DNA of 64,000 nt from positions 1 through 64,000 of the forward strand of contig WTXD01000098.1 in assembly GCA_022496205.1 (NCBI GenBank), given 5' to 3'. The notes beneath the pieces were generated by a model. It was not told where the DNA came from. It ran no database searches and worked only from the letters and a program-made list of their open reading frames with translations. Position 1 is the stretch's first letter. Each line of letters begins with the position of its first letter. The DNA is from Gloeopeniophorella convolvens (taxonomy: Eukaryota; Basidiomycota; Agaricomycetes; Russulales). Shown piece after piece: positions 55,501-64,000 of the stretch. The translations under genes and the position numbers were made by a program.

Positions 55501-56301
55501 CTAAGTAGGTACACCAAACACATAAGGTACCTGAACAACGCCGGTCTTGAGTTCCGGATGCTCTCCTTTACGGGGTATAGTTTTGCAGAATACGTCTAAA
55601 GACTGCTGACAGCTACTATGTGCGGTAGTAGTGTAAGGTTCAAGTTCTACGAGTATGTTGGATGGATTATGGCCGTCAGTGCTATAGAAGAGGAATCGGA
55701 GGTCATGTAAATTAGGCAACAGATGGACCCCGCCAGGACGGCCTAAAGCCCCTGCAATGGCTAAAGCGAAGATGTTTTTGACCACCATATGGTGGACTCC
55801 AGTGAACACCGTGAGAAACATGTGCCACTCCGGTAGGTAGCTGGCCCATCGCGCTCCTGGATCGTCGAACTGGGGGTCGCCATAGTGCTTGATGATAAGC
55901 GTCTCCGCGCACGAGAGGACCGGAGCTATGTGATGGCAGAGCCACACAACGGAACTCACTGATGGGCTGAAAATCGACGGAGGGTTATCAACTTCCGTGA
56001 AGGTCCGCACACGGAAGGCTATGAGGGGTGTGGTGAGGTTCTGAGGCAAGGAGTAGGCTCTGAAATAGCCACCAAGCTCGTGAGAGAGCTCTAAAACGGC
56101 CACCATAGTGGGTACGCGCAACCGTGCTCCGCCGCCAATGAAGTTGGTCAAAGACGGAACCGCGAGCACCGAGTCATCACCAAGTTGGATGTCAAGGTGC
56201 TTGAGCGCCAGCGCCACTATTTGGTAGGTGAATACCTCCAAGTGGATACTCCATCCGTTGAAAATGAAGCTGTGCAGAGCGGGAAGTATAACCATCACCA
56301 A
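55501..56301 (-). pseudogene. Truncated tandem copy of the F-box gene (C-terminal half)
   Basis: The frame ILPALHSFIFNGWSIHLEVF through LLPNLHDLRFLFYSTDGHNP to LKTGVVQVPY aligns by eye to the second half of the 53392-55152 protein. The match includes WYMF/WHMF and the FALAIA.ALGRP block, with a deletion of about 12 residues after GRP. The F-box half is missing: similarity ends near 56300, about 330 bp before the solo LTR at 56632. It is a tandem duplication whose 5' half has been lost. Confidence 0.75.
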
Positions 56302-56631
56302 AACCGGATAGTTCTTGTGGACCCTTGCAGTCCGGAGGTGTTCCGGGTCCGGTTATAGCTCCCGGTAAGGCCGTGTATCCCTCAGATGCAGATTCCATCG
56401 ATATGCAACTGTACCTCCGGATTATAGATAAGACCTATGTTATTACTGGAGGTTGTAATTGAGCCGTGACTTGCCATGAAGCCTTGGCGATTGGTGACCG
56501 AATCTGACATCGACTTGTCGCCCCTTGAGATTATGACCCGGGATATCACACTGTCACACAATATCAACGAACCCTGCGAGGCCATGCAAGGTCCACACGA
56601 GCGAGCGTTGAGGGCCACCAGATGCCGCGGG
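56302..56631. other. No gene seen
   Basis: This holds several CCGGGT/GACCC motifs. It may contain the 3' terminus of the second Plavaka-type element, which I could not locate. Confidence 0.35.
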
Positions 56632-57117
56632 TGTTGAGATGGACAGTGTCCTGGCGGCTCTGATTAGATTAGATATGGACCTAATGATCAAGGACTATCT
56701 TATCTTGTGTACATAATGTTCTAGACTTAAGGCTGTGCTCAGCCCCACATTCGTTTCCATGATTCTGGACTATTCTAGGGCATTCTATGACCCACCTTGT
56801 ACTCCGGTACCCACTCTTACTCCGTTTCATGTGGGTCTCCTAGGCTTTCTAAGCAGTGTTTATCACATGCTATCTGTCGCTCCTTACTGTATATAAGGAC
56901 CTCTTTCTTCGCCTCTATAGCCTCAGTCTTTTGACCTTCTCTGACTGAGGCAAGTACACTACCGCTCCTTTCACTTCTACCTTATGCTTACCCTACCTTG
57001 TAGCGTCACTCTGTGTCCTTCAGGTATTGCACTAATGTATAAGTCTTTTGACCTTCTCTGACTGAGCGTCACTCTGTGTCCTTCAGTTGTCACTCCACCC
57101 TCTGCTGCGCTTCAACA
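56632..57117 (+). repeat. Solo copia LTR, family A (486 bp)
   Basis: TGTTGA...TCAACA with target duplication GCGGG on both sides (56627-56631 and 57118-57122). It is the same length as the LTRs of the complete element and carries the same exon-intron-exon plus joined-exon layout. Confidence 0.95.
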
Positions 57118-57406
57118 GCGGGATGCCGTGCCACCGCTAGCAGGGCCACCTTGACACTGGTGTGCGAGTGCGACAAGTGGAAGAGCAGCTTGCGAGGTCC
57201 CTATGCGCGCGCAGGCCAGAGAGTACGCCGGGGGATTGGTGAGGACAGGAAGGTAGATTCACATTGTAGTCGCGGTAGATGGTGTATGTATGATCGAATG
57301 GACCAACTCACCTTGACGTCTCAATTTAGTACGCACCGAGTCCCATGTGTTCGTATATGCCAACATCCTCGTCTTGCTCACCGTCTACACCCTCCTCTCC
57401 TGACTT

Positions 57407-57436
57407 GTCGCCATCACCGTCCTCGTCATTGTCATT

Positions 57437-57478
<42 letters not shown>

Positions 57479-57536
57479 ATCGTTGTCCTCATCCTCGTCC
57501 TCGTCCTCGTTGTCCTCATCATCTTCATTGTCCTCG
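57407..57536. repeat. TCCTCG-type simple repeat encoding the acidic tail of the transposase
   Basis: Imperfect tandem hexamers of the TCCTCG kind, read on the minus strand as Glu-Asp repeats. The repeat flanks the left side of the family B solo LTR and is resumed briefly after it. Confidence 0.85.
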
Positions 57537-58062
57537 TGTTGAGACAGACAGGACTCAGGACAGGAAGGACGTCTCTGATTAGATTAGATAAGGGACTCGG
57601 TGATCTGCGAGCTATCTGATCTACAATGTATATGACATCATTATATTCTAGCCCCTAAGGCTGTACCTACTTTCGTTCCTGTTCTAGATTCTTCCGGGCT
57701 CTTCCATGACCCACATGCAGTTCCGGGTTGACCCACCTGCAGTTCCGGTCGACCCACTTTAGTTCCGCTTTCACATGGGTCTCTGGTTATCACATGTTGG
57801 TGTTGTTTATCACATGCAAACCACACTCCTTTTGTGTATATAAAGGACACTGTTTTCGCCCTTGTAGCCTCAGTCTGTTGACTTCACTGACTGAGGCAAG
57901 TACTTTACTTCCGGAACTTCCGGACTTGCACTTACCTAGTTACTTTAGCTTTGCTCTTGCTTGCCTAGGTATTGCGCCAATGACATTTAGTCTGTTGACT
58001 TCACTGACTGAGCTTTGCTCTTGCTTGCCTAGTTGGCACCCTGTTTCTGCTGCGCTTCAACA
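57537..58062 (+). repeat. Solo copia LTR, family B (526 bp)
   Basis: TGTTGAGACAG...CTTCAACA with target duplication CCTCG on both sides (57532-57536 and 58063-58067). It shares ends, the TGATTAGATTAGATA block and the hairpin with family A but is otherwise diverged. E1 57872-57895, intron-like GCAAGT...TTAG 57896-57948 (53 nt), E2 CTTTGCTCTTGCTTGCCTAG 57949-57968, joined copy E1' 57989-58012 with E2' 58013-58032; both pairs are identical. Confidence 0.93.
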
Positions 58063-61000
58063 CCTCGTTGGCCCCATCATCATTCTCGTTGTGAGTATTG
58101 ACGAGCCAATCTGCTTCCGCGTGATGCTCCGCCTCAAGATCCAAGTCGAATGTCCGCGTCACCAGATGGCCAACGCCTCCTCCACGGAAGCGCATGAATA
58201 AGTCTCGATTGACGAAACTGTCAGCGAGTGAGTGTGGCTTGAATGACGATAGGAGCATCCATTGGGACGTACATATTGACCCATAGATAGTTCCAGTCCA
58301 TATTATCTTCCTCCAAGTCCCAACGCCGGGCGATTGACTCGCCCTAGAGACTGGCGTCCGATCGCGCGGACGCAAACGTTGGGATGACATGCACCCCACG
58401 AATGATATAGTCAGGGTAGATGATGGCAAACACGCCGGGGTCCTCTGCCGGGATGTAAGAAACGCTCGGCAAGCACTTCTTTATCCAGCTCCCCTTCATA
58501 TCTTTGTTGACTCCTAGCCATCTCACGAGAACGAAGTCGAGCCTGCACCATGGTTTGGGCGACGCGCGCACCTTGACATTGATGTGGCCCACGAGAATGG
58601 CTCTACCAAACCAGTACGGAAAGGTCATGCCCTCGCATGGCGCGTCGGGGTTAATGTCCGCAAGTGCCATGAAAAAGGGCTGCGTGCGTGGGCTGATGGT
58701 GTCCTGCTGGCGCTGGAGGTCGTACGTAGTATAATTCAGCTGCACTGCGGGATGAAAAAACACCCTGTCTTTTCGTATGAGAACCTGGGCCCGGTCTTCG
58801 TCAGAGAACTCTGGCGGCTCCTGTCCATTGGTGTCAATTCCTCGGAGCTTTGTCAAGGCGTAGTCTTGCAGCTCCTTGGTCCAATCCTGTGTGTCTATTA
58901 GTATGTATCGTCCACGGCGAGCACACCTTACCTTGAGAGCTGGGTCATTCTCATGCTCGTTCACCCATTCCCACACATTGGCGTAGTCTGCAGATTTCTG
59001 CGCGATGTGGTAATGGTGCTCCGCGTCGCAGAACGCAGGCAGGACGTCACCGTCGGCCGGCAACCTCTCCATGTTCTTGTCCAGACGCCCCTCTATGACC
59101 TTGAGAACCTCCTCGCGAGCGTCGTGTGTCGTTAGCTGGGCGATAAAATTAATCTTGTTGGTTCGCCCATATTTACGTTTTGATAAACGGTGAAGGAGCT
59201 CTTGCTGCAAGCAATATCAGTAACCGTGTAGCGCACCAGTAAGAACACCACACCATTTGCGTTGACGTGTTGTCCGTGGGGCCGATCTGTTCGATTGACG
59301 CCGGATAGTCCCCCATCGCCGACCACTTTGGAGTGTGCATGTTGAAGATCTTTTTTTTGCGGGCCTTCTTCTTTGAGGTGTCATCCGCTCTAGACATTGC
59401 TGGCTTTACTCGCCCACGAGCTGAAAACTCGTGGGCCAGATCAGTCGTGAAGTATGCCTTGCATGTCACTCGTTTGAACTTGCGGGCTGATTCGCCGAGA
59501 GCAACGGTTGCTTCTTTGAAGAACGCGAGAGTGCTATCGGTATGCATATGCAGTTTCGCGTACGCGTGCCATACTGCCATGTCCCAGATAAGGGCGTGCG
59601 CGATAGAATTGTGGGGCTCTAGCAATAGCCCGTCAAATGCAGGGATGGCACACTGAATGTCCGTCAGTATGCTCTCGAACATTTATTGCTTTTGCTAACC
59701 TGTAACAGATCTTCGAAGTCTCATGCCGCGAGCTTCTTCATCGATGCGGCGTTGGTCGTAAATCGGCATATGGTGCCTCTCCCAAAAGTGGGCATGCTTC
59801 GATAACTGATCACGTGATGAGAAGGGGATCTCTCGAGATTTGTCTCACTCACCGCTTGTTTAATTCTTGTATGGCTGTACCCCCGACAGCCACCAAGGCG
59901 CATATGAGATGTGTGAATGTTGCCTTCCACGTACCAACCTTGCACTCGTGCAACAAGTCGACGTCCAGCATTGAGTGAAAGTCAAATCCTTCATCTACCA
60001 GGGCATCGGAGAAAGCGTTCTGGGAAAAGAGTTTAACCTTATCTATTATCGGTAGTGAGTACTTACAATTGTGGGCGCGAGAGATTCATCTTGAAGCCAT
60101 TGTTGGACTGCCTTGCCTTTGATTGAGAGACCTCTATGAAACATTCTAACGCGGGCTTGACGGATCGCGTTTCTTTGCCGGACCGAATCCCTCCTGGCCC
60201 ACGTCCTGCGCCGGAGCATGTCCGATTTCATTCCCAGGCGGTGTATGTACTTTTTGGGTATCACATTCCGCGGCGAGGGATATGTGGAGTTGTTCTTGAT
60301 GCTGCTAAGAATGACCCTGCTTCCTACATTCAGCGCCACTCAGAGCGAGCTTGATGAGTACATACTTTTCGGGGTAGTCCGTAGAGTAATTCAGGATGCG
60401 GGGGAAGATTCGTCGTCGGATGCCATCGGCGCAGCGTACCATGATGCCTTCTCGGTATGCCCTGCGGAATTGCTCGTCCAAAAGTAGGAGCCAGCATTCG
60501 TGAACGAGCTCTCTCTTGCAATGGGTGATCGTCTCCTCGCTTGCTTGGATCCCGTTCGTATGCCTGACATATTGTTCCTGAAGGTCCTCCGGCAGCTGAA
60601 CTTGTCATCAGGCGAACACACTCACACAAAGATAGCAGTGACTTATGGATGGCATGTATCCTAGATGCTCACACGCTCCGACGGATGGACGGCACCTCCT
60701 GTACTTTGATTGCCCGGCCCATAATAGATAGATTGGCCATAGCGATGCCGAGCCAAAGTTGGCGAGGTGTGTCGCGTCGGAGCCGAGGAGAATGCCAGCG
60801 CACACCCTCTCGAGATCCTTAGAGTCCTCAGGGAGCACGAGGCTATCAATTTCCTCTTGAGCTTTGCGTAGCGCGTTCGAGTCTTGTACCTCACAGTAAA
60901 CCTTTTGCCGAGGGCGACCTTCCCCTGGATCCCAGAGGAGGTCGTATGACGTTAGATGCAGATCAGGGAGCGTCTCGTAGGCTTTGATTATGACGTCCAC

Positions 61001-62085
61001 CAGGTCTTTGTGATAAAAGTTGGGCACCTCGAGCCGCGGCGCGTCATCTTCACTCCACTTCAACCGCTCACAAACGAGGTGGACTTTGACAGTGGACTTC
61101 TTCCAGCCTCCGCGAAGGCGGCCGCTGCTTTGTGCGTCTTTGATGTACTTGTCCAGCTTCGTGAGCTCGCGTTTCATGGAGAACGCCCCCATATCCGCTT
61201 TTTGATCGTCGCCAGGAGTTTCTGCAAGCATCCTTGCGAGTCGGTCCATCTCCTCATTCGATTTGGTGGCCGTCTTAGTGGATGCTGCCCATGCGACGAG
61301 GCATGCTGCGGCGGGGCTGGTGAACGGTTCGAACATATCTATGGGTTCCTCACCCGCTCCCTCCGGCGTCGGCGTGCTGTTATCTGGCACAGCAGGCGAT
61401 TTGCGGGCCTCAGGGCTGCGTCGCGCGCCGAAGTCCTCGCCGTCTTCGTTTGACTCCTCGGCCAGGGGCATGCGGTTAGGATCATATGTCGGCCGACGCG
61501 TGAATCGCTTGAATAGCCCAAAGATATTCTTCCGCGAATAACAAGGGGGCGCGGGCGGAGTTGGAGGTGGTGGTGTAGGTGCGGGAGGAGTAGGAGGGGA
61601 GGGGACGTCCAATGGGGTTTCGGCCTGAGAGTGCCGCCTGCTTCCTGCGGGCACTCTTGTTGGTATGTGCGCGAGAGGAGTTGCAGAGGTTGCGACATAG
61701 TCCACGAATTGGCGTGGGAAGCGAACTTTTCGGGAAGAGCGCATGGTCGTCGTGGGGGGCGTTGGCTCACGAGGGGGCGGTGAAGGTGGTGGAGGTGGGG
61801 GCGGTGTTGGAGAATGGCGGGGAGACGTATTGTCAACAGGCTCAGGGCAAGTTAGTTCTGTATCTGTACTGTGGACACACGGGTGCTTACCTGGTGTAGG
61901 TGGGAATCCAACTGTACCCTCTTAGCGTGTAACATGCCTTCTGGGTCGCCTACTTCCACGGCGCGCTTGTTCTGTCGGGAGGATTGCTCGGGGGCCTGAA
62001 GCATCTCTTGCCACGGCGCGCACTTGTGCTTGTGCCAGACAAGCTTCATCGCGACGTGACTCGTGTAGCCGCAAAGGCAGGACAT

Positions 62086-62954
62086 GTCTGGACGACGTAT
62101 AGACGATGTATGGCATCAGTAGAGGACCCTTCAAAAAAAATTATACCTCTGATCTTTTCCGCTGTTAGGGTTCAGCGGTCTCTACGCTCGGAAACCTCGG
62201 ATCTGGGTATTTTGCCCTGCGAAGCGATCGGGTTGAGCTGGGTAGCGAAGGATGTGACCCCAGACTGCCCTTGAGCGCAGATGCGAGCCTGTACGTTTGT
62301 ATATTGCGGTTCCCGTTACTTCCTTTTCCTTCCTGGTTCCTTTACACTTTCGGGTCGCAGGAAACCCTTGTACCTACCGGATTTGGCTTCGGGTTCCCAC
62401 GTAGTCAGTAGTACTGCATCCTGTAGTGTTTTGGATCAAAAAGCTTCCTTTCCCCGGTGCTCCCATCTCATTTCGGGTCTGTGTCGCGTTCAGAGACTCT
62501 CCCTCACTCTCTGGAGGGCCTGAGGCCTTCCAGGACCTTCGGGTCAGCTTCAGGTTGTGTTCCTGCGAGTTCGGGTCCTTTCCTTGCGTTTCCGAGCGGA
62601 TCCTTGCAGTCACTAGCTCATCCTATTGCTCATCCAACCACCCAATCCTCATCCCATCACCCCTGGCGACTATAGCAACTCCCCTCGGTCCACATCTCTA
62701 GCTGGACTCAGGATATCACCGCGATCCCGACTCTCCGGGCCAGTTCACGGGTGCCTGCCGATTCAGATCTTAGCATGATGACTTCCCTCGCACATAAACT
62801 GGACACACGCACGTTACGATTCTGCATGCACATGGAATTCATTACTCTAAAGCTTAACTAACGCGTGGTAAATCAGGGAGCATGGAGGGGTTTGACAACC
62901 AGGGAAAGCACGCCCAGCACGACTGGGAAGTCGCTCAGTAGCAGGCCACCTCGA
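62086..62954. other. Upstream flank of the second transposase gene; TTCGGGT repeats
   Basis: No gene seen. TTCGGGT(C/T) occurs at least five times between 62348 and 62580 (for example near 62349, 62389, 62473, 62537 and 62571). This is the kind of spaced short repeat expected in the subterminal region of a CACTA/Plavaka element. Confidence 0.45.
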
Positions 62955-64000
62955 CTAGATGTCCTTCTCACCTGATAGTTCTTCCTCCTCCAAGTTCACG
63001 CGTTTTCTCAAAGCCCCCCACTTCTTCTTGAGAACGCTTCCATTTCACGCATTCCACGCGGGGTCCTTGAGTGCTCCCCAGTCAATGTCCCGCTCACTGG
63101 AGGCGTGGAGGGAGGCAATTCTGCATGAATCAGTCCGAATGATAAAGTGCGCCGCACATTAGCACTCACTTTCGCACAAGGATGTAGTCGTCTCCTGGGG
63201 CCCAATATCGCTTTTGCCCCCCATTGAGCATTGCAGGTTTGAGTTGCGACTCCCTGAATTGGTTCAGCGCGGGCGCGGGCATGGTTTCGGCAGACACGCA
63301 CCACTTTATCCTGCATTGCCTGGCATTGCGGCTATGATCCATGCGATCCGCGATGGTAGGTCAAAACCGCTGAGACGTCTCAGAGCGCCCCTCCGCGCCG
63401 AGATCTTGGATAATTTCTACGAGTTGTGCCTCTTCCTCGCGCGTCCAGTGACCTACATTGACATGCATCATATCGATTCACTATAGCGACCTTGACATAC
63501 CTCTTTGCTCGGAGTCCCTATGCTCCAAAGACGAAAACTGGATCCGACAGTCCTCAGCCATTCTCCCAAGTCCATCCGACACCTTGTCCCAGCAGCGCCC
63601 GTATTTCTGCACGGCTCTGTGCATGGCTGTGTTAGAGAGATGAATGGACTTTGTTGTGCATACCTCTTCAATTTGGCATTGTCCATCTGGGTCCACTCTC
63701 CTCCTCGTGCATTTGAGTCGCGGGCCCGCCGCACGTAACTGTATATGGACCCGAGGGGTCGCAAGGGAACTGCACGAGCTTGTATTCGGTCAGAATCACT
63801 CCAGGCGCGCAGAACGGTGCGACGTACCTATGGTAGGCCAGAAAATTCCATGTCCCTCTTCAGAAATATAAGCTCATGGATTTCGTCATCGTCAAGACTA
63901 TGCTCCTGAGTTCGGGGTCAGCACATTCCCCTCGGCAGCTCCAAGGGACTCACGCGCTGATACCTCTCGATCGCGGCATTAATCCGGGACATTTCCTCTT
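62955..64000 (-). pseudogene. Myb/SANT-domain protein, 3' part (gene continues beyond the window)
   Basis: Read on the minus strand from 64000: EEMSRINAAIERYQR, then HSLDDDEIHELIFLKRDMEF. A Myb-like repeat follows (GEWTQMDNAKLKR... YGRCWDKVSDGLGRMAEDCR), a second (WTREEEAQLVEIIQDLG), and a C-terminal part WGALKDPAW and LKKKWGALRKRVNLEEEEL, with a stop at 62955. Spaced tryptophans and the W-x-R-E-E/D-x-x-L pattern indicate tandem SANT/Myb DNA-binding repeats as in Reb1-like regulators. An in-frame TGA occurs near 63062, and the internal joins need introns I could only partly place. It may be intact if the TGA lies in an unrecognised intron. Confidence 0.55.

Larger units (their letters stand above)
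57326..62085 (-). pseudogene. Second Plavaka/Tnp2-type transposase gene, multi-exon, split by a solo LTR
   Basis: The minus-strand start is at 62085: a finger-like MSCLCGYTSHVAMKLVWHKH ending HKC. Exons follow with a Pro-rich segment, YHKDLVDVIIKAYETL, LLGSDATHLANFGSASLWPI, YLLWAGQSKYRRCRPS, MPTFGRGTICRFTTNAASMK, CAIPAFDGLLLEPHNS, KWSAMGDYPASIEQIG, ELLHRLSKRKYGRTNK, QLNYTTYDLQRQQDTISPRT, FVLVRWLGVNKDMKGSW, IARRWDLEEDNMDWNYLWVN and MRFRGGGVGHLVTR. An Asp/Glu-rich tail follows, ending EHMGLGAY at 57326. Block order is that of a complete basidiomycete Tnp2-like transposase. Breaks: TAG at 58344-58346 where CAG fits, and the LTR at 57537-58062. Transposon termini were not found. Confidence 0.8.

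Noticed and set aside
57345..57582. Ser-, Pro- or Arg/His-repeat ORFs on the plus strand
   Set aside because: They are frame shadows of the TCCTCG repeat, which encodes the Glu/Asp tail of the transposase on the minus strand.
1..64000. CRISPR arrays, bacterial operons, phage genes
   Set aside because: None seen; the introns, retroelements and gene families are fungal.

Overview
This window looks like nuclear DNA of an agaricomycete (mushroom-forming basidiomycete, possibly Polyporales). The evidence is introns of about 50-60 nt, a family of divergent F-box/LRR-like genes, secreted cerato-platanin and LysM proteins, and fungal Ty3/gypsy, Ty1/copia and Plavaka/Tnp2-type transposons. I see no prokaryotic, viral or organellar genes. 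Over half of the window is mobile DNA.

Layout. 1-6486: a decayed chromodomain Ty3/gypsy element whose 3' LTR ends inside the ORF of an endonuclease-less fragment of a LINE. The LINE RNase H is split a second time by a solo copia LTR, and the LINE ends in an A29 tail. 6487-30366: a host-like interval with a broken 7-TM gene, a broken alpha/beta hydrolase, a small secreted peptide gene, a broken dienelactone hydrolase, a cerato-platanin, a mitochondrial Mcp1-like membrane protein, a LysM secreted protein, two long F-box genes and a membrane-anchored histidine acid phosphatase. Long stretches between them show no recognisable gene.

30369-49914 is a nest of insertions with each boundary readable: a TA-flanked element with 70-bp terminal inverted repeats, interrupted by a copia element (31135-49382, TSD CCCCA), interrupted by a 12-kb Plavaka-type DNA transposon (34931-46989, 8-bp TSD TGTCACCC), which carries a captured, intron-containing piece of a host fatty acid synthase alpha gene. 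Removing the Plavaka element and one TSD copy puts the copia gag-pol back in one frame. Two short TA-flanked MITEs follow directly (49917-50194, 50197-50423).

50424-56301: an F-box gene cluster, one copy with an in-frame amber codon, one intact and one truncated. 56632-62085: another solo copia LTR, then a second, long Plavaka/Tnp2-type transposase gene on the minus strand whose acidic-tail coding repeat is interrupted by a solo LTR of a second copia family. 62955-64000: the 3' part of a Myb/SANT-domain gene.

The most unusual signal is in the copia LTRs. Just downstream of the TATA box each LTR carries an exon-intron-exon arrangement (GC-AG intron, 52-54 nt), and about 18 nt further on a precise 'already spliced' copy of the same two exons. 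The arrangement is present in two diverged LTR families, and the paired copies match each other within each LTR although they differ between families.
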